Below the pieces are notes generated by a model. The model had not been told where the DNA came from and made no database searches. It saw nothing but the letters and a program-made list of their open reading frames with translations. From Macrobrachium rosenbergii (lineage: Eukaryota > Arthropoda > Malacostraca > Decapoda > Palaemonidae), in contig NC_089794.1 of NCBI RefSeq assembly GCF_040412425.1, forward strand, positions 16,140,103-16,204,102: a stretch of 64,000 nt of DNA, in the 5' to 3' direction. Position numbers and translations under genes: made by a program. Below, one piece after another: positions 38,101 to 64,000 of this stretch (positions are counted from its first letter, which is position 1; each line of letters begins with the position of its first letter).

Positions 38101-40572
38101 TGTACAGTTCAAATTGATAATGGAGGGACCTATGAGTGCAGAGATCCTTTATGCAAATGACCTTGTGATTAGAATGGACCAGAGGAATGAGGGGTGGAAA
38201 TGTTTAAAAGGTGGGAGAGAGGACTAAAAAATATTTGCAAAACACAACTCATGTATGAGAAAGAAACAAGTACACTCAGGAAAATTACCATTTAGTGATT
38301 GTGGAAAGATGTTAGGTTGAACTCTCTACTGTTTACTGAATTTAATAGATGGTGTCCCCAGTGTTTGGCCTGACAGACTAAATTTCTTAAATAAAGCCAA
38401 ACAGATCCTTGACGTGTGATTGATGTCTTGAAGGTGGTGGGAGGTTGGACACTGATGAATGATCTCATCCCGCTAAACTGTTTTGTATACCTCAGCAATT
38501 TAGGGGTCAACAGTCATATACAGTAACTAAGAGTTAAGCATTTTAAAGGAAAAATTTGAAAATTATTTTAGTGTGACTTATGTTTGAATGTAGCTGCAAG
38601 CATAAAATCATGCAGTATAGATAGTCAAGTAAGTTACGGTATTTTGAATTCAGTTTTGTTGAAACAGGAACATATAATGATGCTTAAGCATGAAAGTAAT
38701 TTTGTCTTAAGGGCAATACAGTATATACTGAGGAAATTGCAGTCTTCACTATATGGAAAATATATTGTTCATTTATGCAAATACTTTGGTATTTTAACAT
38801 TTTAAAATAAGTAACACCTTCTTTTGCAGAGTGTTGAAGATGCTGGAAAATGCGTTTCAAGTTTTAGATCTGAAGTGAAAGATGCAAACCTCACTCCAGA
38901 GCAGCGGGCTATTCTGCAAAAAGTCATTGACACTAAATTTAAGGTAATTTTTCTTTTGTCCGTGCTTAAAGTGATCTAAATTCCCCAGTTGTATGTGGAG
39001 TCTCATGTAACAGTGTTAGATTGTTTATGGTATATTTTTATGTACTGTACATAGCAATCGCTAGTTCTCATTTATTGTGCTATGTGTAAAATTAGTGCAA
39101 TAAATTGGTCTTAGTAAGTATTGCATCTTTACAGCTTTGTATTTCATATCTTGTGAAGCAACAAATTGAAATTAGTTATTTTGCCTTTGTGTGCAATTTA
39201 AATGTACTGTATTTTCCAAGTTTTTAAAAATTATGAAGAATTCTCCAATATAAATTTGAAAGGTCCAAAACTTTTCTGTTCCGATGTTTTAAAGATAAAG
39301 TTAAAAGTCGGTTTTGTCTCACTAAAAACCCCATACTCCTAATTAGCCTATCATGTGCTATGAGATTATCGCAGACATGGCAGTCCCTGACCAAATGAAA
39401 TGGCACTTACTTGATAGCACTGTGCATGTACAGGCTGACTCATAGGGTCTGCAGCAGTAGCTACAGTTATGTATACAGTAATGTGTCCAGGAACATATTG
39501 TCAGCACTCTTCACATTCCCAGACTTTTGGATTCATCTTTGAAGGCTGCCTTATCATTATTGCTTTCTTCCTTTATTCATTGTGATTTCAAGTACACTAT
39601 ATTATTACTGAATAGGTGATCAAGCTTTTCTTTGGGGTCTACCAGGAAATTGAAGCTTGATTTTGTTACTGACAGGTGTGGTCTTATCAGGCAGTTTTTA
39701 AGCTATATTTCCTCTAATTATAGTTTTGGAGGCTTTTAGTTAGCTTTTGTTATACCTATACATATTTAACTTTTTCTTAAGCTATGACCAAGAGATACTT
39801 GGAATGACAGCAGTTAGCTTTTGGCCAAGGGGATAGATGTATGATCAAACTTGTGACTAGGAACTCTGCTATTACAGAAAGAGTGATTCTGTTTCTTTTA
39901 ACTATAAAATATAGTACAGCAATTATAATACAGCATAATCTTTGCCTGTTACTGTCTTTTATGTTCACAAAAGTATGAGTCAGGATTTTGTTTACCGCTT
40001 GTATTTTCTCAAGAATGTTATATCTGATAATGAAATTGGATCATAAACTTTCATGTTAAGGCATGAATTGTTCCAGTTTGTTGTCAAATTTCTTGAATTT
40101 AGGATGTACTGATTTCATGAACTTATTTTCCCCTCACTACTTCTTAAAATTCACTGATAACTGATTGTTTTATTGGTTTTAATGTTTTGATCTTGTCATG
40201 TTTGAGAGGGCAAAATTTCAAGGGTTATCAAATCATATTTTTAGATCTAATTTATGGCAGATTCTATGCTTTAGAAGAATCAGACTCATAAACCCAGCTC
40301 AAGGCTCCATTGACATAAAGAATGATTGGAACTGCTGAGTGTCTGGGATGATTTCATTCTTAGACAAAGAAGCTAATTATAAATACTGTAATAATTGTGT
40401 TTGAAGAGAGAAAGTTTTGCTTTTCAAAAATTACGTCATCCATTTTTAAAAGTGACATATATTTTTTCAGATTTGGCTGCGAGAAACGGGTAAACAGCGG
40501 GAGCTTGATCAGCTCGAGAAGTTTGCCATCACGTTGAAATACGAACGTGTGGCAAAAACAACCTCTATATAG
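24855..40572 (+). CDS. TBCCD1: TBCC domain-containing protein 1
   Basis: Thirteen coding exons join in phase to 578 residues (human protein about 557): 24837-24944 (ATG 24855), 25302-25397, 26057-26183, 26604-26733, 28378-28489, 29749-29903, 30310-30399, 33509-33655, 36108-36236, 36612-36913, 37309-37451, 38830-38943, 40471-40572. The N-terminus (VQIWVRPEVMELGVL, then YPRMSYDTWKHIA) matches the family, and WPNNSC opens exon 5. The cofactor-C-like beta-helical domain spans about residues 315-490, with repeats DLKIRRCSKSNIYIL, VRLSECRNTVVVC, VIADCRGVIVHTLTPQRP and GVTLAPLNIYYTKL. The C-terminal FQLLIIPF and LPPGLPHEYAK segments are conserved. The family acts at centrosomes and basal bodies and in Golgi positioning; it is related to tubulin cofactor C and RP2. 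The start fits family length and follows an acceptor, so the 5' UTR is spliced. Introns carry LINE and foldback insertions. Confidence 0.93.
25119..25194. repeat. (CT)n microsatellite in TBCCD1 intron 1
   Basis: Perfect CT tract ending about 107 bases before exon 2. Confidence 0.97.
26734..28377 (+). other. U12-type intron of TBCCD1
   Basis: Reading-frame continuity (TTDP joined to WPNN, phase 2) forces the donor to CCC|GTATCCTTT. That is a poor U2 donor but an exact U12 donor (GTATCCTT). TTACCTTAAC at 28356-28365 matches the U12 branch-point consensus, with the branch A about 13 bases before the acceptor TTTAG. No long pyrimidine tract precedes the acceptor. Confidence 0.85.
27670..27825 (+). 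mobile_element. Foldback element, CAGGCAGTCC family, truncated
   Basis: Starts CAGGCAGTCCCCGATTATTGG and carries several TTATCGGTGCCG-like internal repeats. The right terminal repeat is missing. It lies within the U12-type intron. Confidence 0.6.
31497..31690 (+). repeat. Dispersed TTTGCAG-core repeat, intronic
   Basis: GTTTGCAGCATCCTTCCACC, then CTGCACCC and a pyrimidine-rich body, ending AAAGTGCTCCAGAGCTTGGC. It is a diverged relative of 6790-7040. Confidence 0.45.
31793..31950 (+). mobile_element. SINE body, headless copy
   Basis: ATAAGCTGTAGGTCCTGTTG, TCCTTCGGGCCAGCCC and GGTCTGGTAAAACTAAGGTA match the 6456-6725 element in reverse orientation; the tRNA-like head is absent. Confidence 0.7.
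32025..32097. repeat. (CT)n microsatellite
   Basis: Perfect CT tract in a TBCCD1 intron. Confidence 0.97.
33236..33440 (+). repeat. Dispersed TTTGCAG-core repeat, intronic
   Basis: TTTTGCAGCATCGCTCCAAC, then CTGGCTGCTTTTCC and a pyrimidine-rich stretch, as in 6790-7040. Confidence 0.45.
33837..34114. mobile_element. Foldback element, CAGGCAGTCC family
   Basis: Ends CAGGCAGTCCCTGGTTAATG and, inverted, ATAATCGAGGACTGCCTG, flanked by TA on both sides. The interior is built of diverged ATTGCCAATAA and GATAAACCGCTTAC repeats. Non-coding. Confidence 0.8.
37061..37118. repeat. Tandem duplication, 29-base unit
   Basis: Two adjacent copies of a unit starting GATAATTTAAAATGTTGAAG. Confidence 0.9.
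37790..38250 (+). mobile_element. Degenerate LINE reverse transcriptase in TBCCD1 intron
   Basis: CQFGFMPIRQPRAFFTMRKL, then LRVNVGVCQGSPLS and ILYANDLVIRMD follow the order of reverse-transcriptase motifs. The catalytic YADD box reads YAND, and a frame break lies near 37950-38000, so it is inactive. Confidence 0.75.
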
Positions 40573-41670
40573 ACTAGACGTTATTTGACCTGTGGACCAG
40601 ATTTAATGCCTTGTTGCCAAATGAAATGCATTTAGTCAGTAGTGTTAAGGTTTTACTTGCTCAAGCAATGAGTATTTTGTAATGTATTTATATAGTTGTA
40701 GCCAATATGATACATATCTTCCAGTAAAAGAAATATTCAGGACACTTCCAAATATTTGTGTTCGTGTTGTTTTATAATAATGTGATATTAGTCCAGCATG
40801 AACTCTGGAACCTGGAACATACTTGTTGAATGTTGACTCAATGCACATGCATGGAAGAAGGGCCTAAGGGAGATTTGCTATTTTGCTCATTATTATTAGC
40901 TTCCATATTGCAATGTGGACCCCTTTGGCATTTCCTGAAATATTGTTCCTATTAATTAGGCTTTTAAAACAAAAATTCAGTAAAGGAAAATCTTAAATTC
41001 CCCTCCTCAGTAGATGTACACTGACAGTTGTAGCATTTCATAGACTGCTATCTGCTTGTTCAGCTAACTGGTTATGCAGAGTATCCAGTTCTCTTGTTTT
41101 ACTCATTTTATTTTTCAGATGTTTTATCTGAATTGCATATTCATTTTACAAATTGTAACACAGTATTATCATGATTTGGTGTGAGACCAAGTACAATTTC
41201 TTTTGTTAAGAGTTTTAACTTGTGACTTGCAAGTTGAATTCTCTCTCTCAGCACATAAATTTGTGCTCAGTATAACATACTCTTCATGCTATTAAATGTA
41301 CTATGTTTCATTTATTGCAGAAGATAACTTTTCAAATACAGTATACTCAAATTGCAATTTACATGACATAAAGGCTGCTATTATCTTAATTGCTGTGAAT
41401 TCTCGCTTGCATTCTGCTCTTTCAAAGCTCTTGTGGTGACCAAAGATGGATACTTCACTTTAAACTCTGCTAAAGGAACTGTAATACCACAGTTCTGGGA
41501 TCTTTTGTATAGTTAGAATTCCTGGTTTATTGTTTGAAAGACATTTCCCTTCTGGAGTTGCTTTGGTTCTGTAGTTAATTATTAACTAGGGAATATGGTT
41601 GCAACACTTATATGTGGTATATTCCATTGTCTTTCTTTCTTGAGAATTCACCTGCAATCATTTTAATAAA
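40573..41670 (+). other. Probable TBCCD1 3' UTR
   Basis: AT-rich sequence after the stop. The first clear AATAAA is at 41665-41670, within TTTTAATAAAATTAGC; an earlier non-canonical site is possible. Confidence 0.35.
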
Positions 41671-41859
41671 ATTAGCTTTATTGAGGTTTTGCCATCAGTT
41701 CGAATTTCAAATAATTCACTATTAGAGTGAGAAAACTTAGTTTGCTTTGGGATTTTAGTAGTGTTTTTAGATATACAGTACTCTAAATTTTGATGATTGG
41801 AAGAGGTATGTTATTCATGATTACAGAAAGAAACATTGAACTTGTAGTGATAATCTATC

Positions 41860-42130
41860 ATGACAAGATCAAGTTGGTGTACTGGTAGATATATCAAGAA
41901 ATGTAGATATACAAGCCCACTTTTGCCTTTGTAATGGAGGGAGGCTCATGGAAGCTACTGTATGTAGATCACTTGATAAGATAGGCAGAATCAAAGGATG
42001 AGACCTTAAAAATGTTTGCAAAAAACAGAGGATGGGTTAGGGAAGAAAGGATTGAAAATCTTTGTTTGTACGCAGACAAGTATGTGGTGACCAGAAATGA
42101 AGCCCATTGATGCTCTTTAGCAAGGTATTG
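41860..42130 (+). mobile_element. Degenerate LINE fragment
   Basis: MEGGSWKLLYVDHLIR resembles the YADDL box region, with VDH in place of ADD. ETLKMFAKNRGWVREERIEN and LYADKYVVTRNEA follow. Frames are broken. Confidence 0.5.
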
Positions 42131-43167
42131 GGATGAATGCAGTACCGTACATTCGAATGTAATAGATGGTGTCACAAGAAATGCTCACGTTTGTAAATGG
42201 AATAATTTAATTTTGGATGTCCAGCATGTATCAAAACAGGTAATGGTGATAAGATGGAGGAGACACATTGTGTTGTGGTGGATGGGCAGGACTTTGGGAT
42301 TGAATGGAATGTTCTAGCTGCTGGTTTGCCCGTAGGAAATGGAAAGAGATTGCGGGATTTTTGGTAAGGTTTTTCTTTAGTTAACAAAAGCAAAACTTGA
42401 GACATATTTTAAGAACTGTGCTTCTTTGTTTTGAGGAGGTGTGACTCCCAAATGAGAAGATTCATACCTGGAGTGTAATTAGAAGATTGTATCACAAATG
42501 ATGATGTAGCTGAAAGATGTGGTGTACAGAGACTGGAAAATGGAGAAAGGTAGATGGATAGCTAGAGAATTGTCATAGACAAGAACTTTGGCCAGATGGG
42601 AAATCAGGCAGCGTTAAGAGTGCACAGTTTACAGCTAACCCTGCAGAAGGAAAATACTGATGTACAAAGCTTGGATGAATGTCACAAAGATAAAAAACTT
42701 TAGTGAAGGTCTGTGTGCAAGGTAGAGTTCTTTTATTTATTTTTCATAAGCATTTCACCATCTTGTTATTAGTGTCTTGGTTGTTTAATTTTTTTCCTTA
42801 TGTAAGTGGTTAAGCAAGCTATTCATCAGTGGCTGTACAAATCAAGTAAAATTTGTGTAAGTTATACATTTCCTAGAGAGCCTGGGCATGCCTAATCCAG
42901 CATTGTAAATTACCAGAGGTCAAATAAGTGGACAGTTAAACTGTTCATACATTCAGCCATTTAACTTCTGATTGCAGTGCAGCAGAAGGTGAATATTAAA
43001 ATAGTGAGAGGTTTAAGATGGCCAAAACAAGGTACACATAATGTGTTTTATTCAGTTGAATTGTAAACCTTTAGAATTTTTAATGACTAATTACAATTTT
43101 TTATGTATTTTAGATTATACAAATGCTTTAAATCCTTTTCCTAGCACACACTATCTTACAGCTTGTA

Positions 43168-43239
43168 AATTTGAAGTTAACATTCAAAATCCAGTTGTAC
43201 AGTAATTTGAAGTTAACATTCAAAATCCAGTTGTACAGT
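43168..43239. repeat. Tandem duplication, 36-base unit
   Basis: Two adjacent identical units starting AATTTGAAGTTAACATTCAA. Confidence 0.95.
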
Positions 43240-45214
43240 ACATGTTAAATCGAGAAATTGAGTTGAGACTTTAAGGGGATTAGCTGTCTATCTCTTTAAG
43301 ATCAATAACTTTTCTGTTGAGAAGTTTTTACCAGTATCTACAGTTTATCAACTATTGGTCTGTATCTAATGACATGCATGTGCATCATGTAAGGAAGTAC
43401 AGTATTTGATATTGCAGTCACAGTTCTGTTTTTGTACTCATTTTTTGGTATATTTTTTACTGGCTCAATTTCATTTTGTACAATGAATCTCATTACATTT
43501 TGTATAATTTTAATTTATCATTCATTCTGTTGATTTTATTTACAGAAAATACATCATGATTAGTGTTACTGAAATGTCTTATATCCTGTTGCTTTATACT
43601 TTTTATCAGTTATAGAACACTTTTTCTTTTTTGGTCAATCTTAACAAGACCAAGGAAATTATATTCAGATTCATATTTTTCAATCTTTTAATGGGACAAG
43701 ACAGAGACTTCTAAAAGGTCAATTCTCTCATTAAATAATATAGTTTTATAGCAGCACGATACAAACAGAGTGCAGAAAGGGAAAAGTACAAGAAAAATTC
43801 AAAATTTTTTAAAATGTTTCCTTCAGCAAAATACAAGCCCCAGTCACGTAAATTCCTAACTGTTGGCTGTAAAATTTTGATAATTCCATTTACCAAGAGA
43901 TGAAAGCAAAACGGTCATTTAACTTAGAAACCATGTGCCTTTAAGTTCTAAGATCCATGGGAGGGGTGGTTGTTTCTTGGTCTCGCCTTAAGGATTTTTT
44001 CTTAAAAAAGGGTAAGTTAAAGAAATTGGACAGGTGGATGGAAAGAGACCAAAGGTAATGGAAGGAAAGAAAGAAGGCAGTGCAGCCTTGGGCTTAAGGG
44101 AAGCTTGCAAACACGTTAATGCTGTCTTCACTGTGCCATGCAAGGCATAGTCAATAGCAACCCCTATGGGGCTGTGGGGAAGTACCATCTTCAGAGCATA
44201 CTGTGTAGATGATATAGAAGGTTCTTTGCAGTATCTCTTCAACTCCCAGCTGCACTGCTTTCAGCATTTTACTTTTCCATACTTTCCCTTTGATCTCTCT
44301 CTCTATCTAATGTCTAATTTCTGTAACTGTCTAATTTTCATTTTCTATTTACAAACAATTTAAATTCAAATGATTTGGTGGCCTCATTGAACTACTTTAT
44401 AACAGTTGCGAGGTTCTTAAAGAACAACATACAAATAATGTTTAGGAAGACTAGTGGGTCTAGCTCCCACTCATAATGCTTTCCTAAAGGATTTGTTCTC
44501 GAGAGAAAATTAGAGCAAGGTAAAAATGAAGACATGAGATGAAAGAGAACAGGTAGAAAGTAATGCACCTGGGGGACCAAATCATGAGCATCATCTACAA
44601 TGCATTACTCAAGGTCAGCAATTACACATTCAATTTAAGCTTTGAAATAGGCCGTTTACCACAGATGAAGCCAACATGTGCGTACAATAATATACCATTA
44701 TTCACAAATTTATAGTATGTACAGTCACTCAAAAATGTTTTGCAACATGTTCCAGAAGTTTTCGTTCACCTAACAGTAATTTCTTCTTTTGATATTTACA
44801 AGGAAATATAATTTTCTTATTCGATTTTGGTTATTAATCATACGGTTAACAATATAAAAAAGAATGGTGAGTGAAAAATTCATATTACGAAAAATGACGA
44901 AACATTTTGAAAAATTTCACTTCAAATGATTGGGCAAAAGAGTCAAAAAAGAAACTATATTTCGAATCCAGATAAAAGCTTATTGACTAATAAAATAATA
45001 CTGAATAATCATCAATGAAATTATATATAAGTAAAGAAAGAATTCAACCATTATCATTGTCAAAAACAAAAAAGAAAAAATCTCGTAACGCCGTATGTTA
45101 TCGTGTGACTCCACATTCGGGCAGGAAAGTTAAACTAAACTGTCTCGTCACTTGCTCCGATAAGATGGGCAACAAATGCAGCTGCACCACAATCATTAGC
45201 TTGCATTAGACTAA

Positions 45215-45695
45215 TGTTTCTATTGTAGATATTGCTCAGCAGTTTAGCGTAAATAAAACGACCATGTATAGAGGGATACAACAACAGAGAGAACGAGGAA
45301 ATATGATAAATTCATTGTAAAAAGTGGAGGACGACCCCATTGTTGCACTGCTATTGAATAACGGCATCGGATGATCACTGAAGGAGGCATCAAGGAGCTC
45401 CGCCTAACTCCCCTGACAACCGATGTTGCTATAAAGAGAGAACATTACGCTCTCCCTTCAAGTTGCTGCTCAAACCATTCGTAACAGGCTACATGAGCCC
45501 AAGATATTATTTCATCATACTCCTGCCAAGAAACACTTCATATCAGCGAAACACAAAGAATAGAGGCTAGGGTTTGCGTTACAATATAATCCAGTGGCCG
45601 ATGATTTCTGTAAGAATCATCTTTTGCGATGGGGAGGAGACATTCTCCACTAATGAGCATGGTAGTCTTCTTCACTGCTGGCATTTAGCATTAAC
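45215..45695 (+). pseudogene. Tc1-like transposase remnant
   Basis: DIAQQFSVNKTTMYRGIQQ is a helix-turn-helix DNA-binding motif. The order continues with EGGIKELRLTPLTTDVAIK, SSYSCQETLHIS (PAKKHFIS-type region) and IIFCDGEETFSTNEHG, the region around the second catalytic Asp, here with one inserted residue. Several stops and frameshifts interrupt it. The C-terminal part with the third catalytic acid is not recognisable. Confidence 0.75.
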
Positions 45696-45855
45696 TAAAT
45701 TAATGTTGAATTTCTTGCTAATTTTAATTCTTTAGAAACTTAGATTATACGAAATACAAAAATAGGCGTTATATATTCGGTTAACTTCATAAGAGACATC
45801 AAAATGATAGGCCTAAGTAGCAATGAAAGAAATGAGAAATTACGCATAACGGCAT

Positions 45856-45856
<1 letters not shown>

Positions 45857-45888
<32 letters not shown>

Positions 45889-45902
45889 GTGTGTGCGCGC
45901 GA
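45857..45902. repeat. (AT)n then (GT)/(GC) tract
   Basis: Short dinucleotide tract inside the transposon. Confidence 0.9.
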
Positions 45903-46515
45903 TTATATTCTATGTATTACAAAAACAGACGTGAAATCTGTTAGTCTAGTTCAGTATATTTTATATTAAGTTTCACTAGTTCACAATATACATAGGATTA
46001 GTCATTCAAAAATTTGATTAATAATAATGTGCAAGCAAATCTTTACAAAAGTCGTATTTGTTGATGTTAATACGACTAATAGTTCAACTTATAACAGTCG
46101 TAGGCCTATGTCTACAAAGTTCACACATATGAAGGAGATAAAACAACGATAGTGATGGCAGTTGGAGTTGAAAATATTAAAATATAAGAACAGCGATGAC
46201 CTCTGAAGTATTATAATAACATCCTTTTATTAAGTAAAGTATGACAACAGTAAGCAGTATCAGAAAAAGCCCTGTTTAAGGGAAACTGCAGGTAATTTCT
46301 CGGACCCACCACTATAGTGTTCAGTTGTTTCACGCGCTTACAACTGAGTTGCCAAATAGCGCCAGATTTCGCTATTATAAACTGTTGTCCGAAAACTTTT
46401 GAAGTATGTTGCAAAACTTTTTTGAGTGATTGTACATACTTTTACTGTCTGTAAAGCATAAAATAAATTAACATAAATAATCATCCAGATAAAATCAAAT
46501 CTGAATTATATTTCT

Positions 46516-46627
46516 CTGACAAAGAACTGTTACACATCAACAAATTTCTCTGACAAAGAACTGTTACATATAAACAAAGGTCATTAACCTGACAAAGAAC
46601 TGTTACATATAAACAAAGGTCATTAAC
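46516..46627. repeat. Three tandem copies, 34-39-base unit
   Basis: Units start at 46516, 46550 and 46589 with CTGACAAAGAACTGTTACA. The second and third also share AAACAAAGGTCATTAAC. Confidence 0.9.
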
Positions 46628-48261
46628 AAAGTCAAAGGTAAGGCCAGAACCTTGAAATTTCACATATACAAATAATATTTTCTTTAAATCATTGTCCTTT
46701 ACTTTAATTCCTTCATACCTTGGTCCTACGCAAGACAATACAAGTTAACCACAACAACCTCTTGCTTCATATTTACATGTAAGAACTTATACTGCATCAA
46801 CCCTTCACCTTTTACAGGATAATTAATCTGTAGAGCTAAGAGTTAGTTAGTTATAAATGATTTGTTTAACCAGACCTCTGAACTCTTTTAGGGTTCTTCT
46901 CGGGCTGGGAGAAAATTCACCATTTCTTGACTTGCATGTTATGAAGGGAACTGGACTTTTAGTATTTGGTTTCTTACCCTTTAATTGTTACTTGAAAAAG
47001 CTAAAATTCATAAGGAACAAGCAATTAAAAGGAAAGAAAAGCTTTGGCTTAAAACTCTCCTGAGAACATTAGACATATTTTTCACAAATTTAAATTGTCC
47101 AAAATTTTTCTACTTTGATATGTGACAGTCAACAGTAACAGAAGGGATAAAATTAATGGCAAGTGAAAGAAAACTAGTGGGACTTAACCACAAAAATGGC
47201 AGATCCACCTCATAAAAAAGCAGATAATGCAAATAAATAAACTGAGGCAGGGAAAAAACTATAATTCAGGACAGGTCATAAAATCAGAAACAGGAAGAGA
47301 GTGCTTCTCAAAGGAAGCCATTTAGAAATACAAAATCAAAAACAAAAACCTGCTCCTCTTCAGAGCCCGAAAGTTGTAGGAATCAAGATAATTCCTACTG
47401 CTCTTGGTCACTGACCAAAACAATTACCAGTCAATGTGGAATATGATAATTTCAGACTATTTATTTTCAAAGTTTCTTCTTTAAAGGCAAAAAGATTTGA
47501 CTTTCAGTTCAATGCTCAGCATGCTAAAAATGAATGAAATACCGAAGACCAATACCTCATTATCAAAGAACTTGAGAAAATTCCCAATACTTCACTTGTG
47601 GATTACGCCTCAGAAGTCATCTTGGTCTAAAATTCCACAACTGAAGGTTGTAGGCATGGAAAAAATTGTTGAACCCACCAGTGTAACCACTACATCATCA
47701 CAATCTTGTACTGTTGAAAGCATCTGTGCAGATTCAAGATCAGTGGACAAAATCAAGTTGTAAATATGAAAATAACTAAAAGTGATGCTTAGAAAAAACA
47801 TTACAGTTACTTAAAGCTGAGTGTCAACATTCATATACTTAAACATAAGATATGTTACCCTTCAAAAAGATTTTTAAATATCTCACACTTTAGGTACATT
47901 ATCTTCATTGTTTATCTTGGTACCTTAAAAAATTATTAAAGTGATACCTTCATTATCACTGTTAATACCTAATCTTTTCTTACACATTTCTACTTACGTG
48001 ACACGATTCATTAATAAAAATAATCTTGCAAAAACTCACAGCACAATGAAAGGCACAAACCTGAACTGAAATAAATTCCCAATATGGGAACTGATGTTTT
48101 TCAACACTTATTGAACGTACTCTTAGTCAAGGGACCAAACGTTCTGTACTTGTAATATTTGTGTGCTTAAATAAAATTTTACAGAAACCTGTAAACTTTG
48201 TACAGTAGTCAGTTTTAAATCATTTCCATTTAAAACTATTAGAATTGAACCACTACCTTCA
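46628..48261. other. Intergenic region and probable ERCC4 3' UTR
   Basis: AT-rich sequence. A diverged SINE tail (GTTTAACCAGACCTCTGAAC) lies near 46863. No further gene is seen. The ERCC4 poly(A) site should lie here, but no close AATAAA stands out. Confidence 0.4.
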
Positions 48262-62867
<14,606 letters not shown>

Positions 62868-64000
62868 CTGTGATCTGATATGAACTTTTATTTCATTAAG
62901 TTGAATCTAAATCAACTTACACAACACCGTAATGAAAAACCCATCCCTCTTGTATACAATAAGTGATCTTTATTAGACAAAACTGTCCTTAAAATTGTTA
63001 AGCATTTGAAATTAACTCAGATGAAGCCGTTTCTGAAATTCTACACAACTGGCGAAAGACCATGAGAGAAGCCCTCCTTTCATATACAGTCTATTTGTGA
63101 CAAAAAATTATTAAACCACATACTCATTAAAATTCTACACTACAGTACTGGGGCAAAATCACAGTAGAGAATGGGTCAGCACTTAATGGGGCTCACCATG
63201 AAAACCGAACCCTATTAAATCACAGATGCAAATCGGAATATTCTTATAGTATTTCAGTTTTATTGTTATGCTTATGAAAACATATACAGTATTACATAAC
63301 TGATATTATTACTATAACATTAAAATGTGGTGGGAAAATTTTGACACTGGATGGGCAATACAAGAGATGGTTAAGTCAGTAGTTCTAGTCCTATAGAAAT
63401 TACTTAATGTCCTCAAGCTCAGACCAATGCAGTAAAAAAAAAGAAAACCTATATATACAGTAGATATATATGCACATTGGAATTATGGTATCATTATTAC
63501 TGTAGTTATAAGCTTCAGAGGTTACTTTGAATCTATAAATGAGACCCAGGGGTGTTGTTAAACTACTTTTTAATCAGAATCTATGTATAACGAGAAAATT
63601 CTACCTACTGAGATATCTACTCTTTTACTTGTAATGAAATAGGTTGCATACTGGGAAACCAAGAAATTCCTATAGCCATATTCACATAAAAAGTGCCATT
63701 AATTCTTCAAATCATAACTCTAATTCCTAAGATATTGACAAGTTTAGTAACCAGTTGATTACAGAATACTGAGAAAACAAAGTTTTACAAGAACCCTGAG
63801 TTATGATACTGATGTCTTACTAATCTTCTTGAAATTTTAACAAAAACAATACTGTACAATATGCTATATGACCCTAAAATGCTAAATAATCTTGAATTAA
63901 AAGCAACCCAAGACCTGTTCAATGTCATGGCATTCATTTTGGAAACAGTAAATCTTCCTTTACAACTTTTACACATGCTTAACACATCAAGTTAAATTTC
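62868..64000 (-). other. ERCC4 intron leading to exon(s) outside the window
   Basis: No exon coding the missing N-terminal residues of XPF was found here. The sequence is AT-rich with no recognisable repeat. Confidence 0.5.

Larger units (their letters stand above)
44722..46432 (+). mobile_element. Tc1/mariner-type transposon, decayed
   Basis: Terminal inverted repeats of about 45 bases: the left begins CAGTCACTCAAAAATGTTTT; the right, read inward, begins CAATCACTCAAAAAAGTTTT. Both are followed by GCAACAT and flanked by TA. The length of about 1.7 kb is normal for a full element of this group. The transposase it carries is broken. Pairing between the flanks continues beyond the TA (AGTATGTA on the left, TACATACT on the right). 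Confidence 0.88.

Noticed and set aside
37790..38250. Open frames in the TBCCD1 intron that might be extra exons
   Set aside because: They match reverse-transcriptase order with a damaged catalytic box, and the flanking TBCCD1 exons join in phase without them.

Overview
This window looks like nuclear DNA from an arthropod, most likely a decapod crustacean. Evidence is long AT, CT, CTAT and TTA microsatellites, tRNA-headed SINEs, broken non-LTR retrotransposons, short foldback elements, and genes cut into many small exons by GT-AG introns. I see no operons, bacterial genes or CRISPR arrays. The organism call rests on repeat style and gene divergence and is an inference.

Two conserved genes lie tail to tail. 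TBCCD1 (plus strand, ATG at 24855, stop at 40572) can be rebuilt as 13 coding exons giving 578 residues. Its intron 26734-28377 has the donor and branch-point sequences of a U12-type (minor spliceosome) intron. ERCC4/XPF (minus strand, 62867 down to 48262) can be rebuilt as 15 exons giving about 827 residues, from within the helicase-like domain to the stop; the first 70-80 residues lie beyond position 64000. A decayed Tc1-like transposon with terminal inverted repeats (44722-46432) sits between them.

The left part (about 2.1-5.5 kb and 9.55-13.1 kb) holds the least ordinary feature: a tandem pair of minus-strand spliced transcription units, A and B. Each has a CRE site, a TATA box about 30 bases before an initiator, a non-coding first exon, two short coding exons, a fourth exon with the stop, and a 1-kb trailing region ending in AATAAA. 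The predicted proteins (118 and 129 residues) match no family I recognise. The trailing region is much better conserved between copies than the exons or introns. This is the best candidate for something undescribed: a fast-evolving small protein family or a structured non-coding RNA.

From 13 to 24.8 kb I see mostly repeats: a tRNA-like SINE head, a 66-base inverted repeat, compound CT arrays, hairpin repeats, an RT-derived LINE remnant, and a possible TATA promoter near 23.1 kb. Introns of both large genes carry foldback elements with CAGGCAGTCC ends, LINE scraps and tandem duplications, one of which duplicates an ERCC4 splice acceptor.
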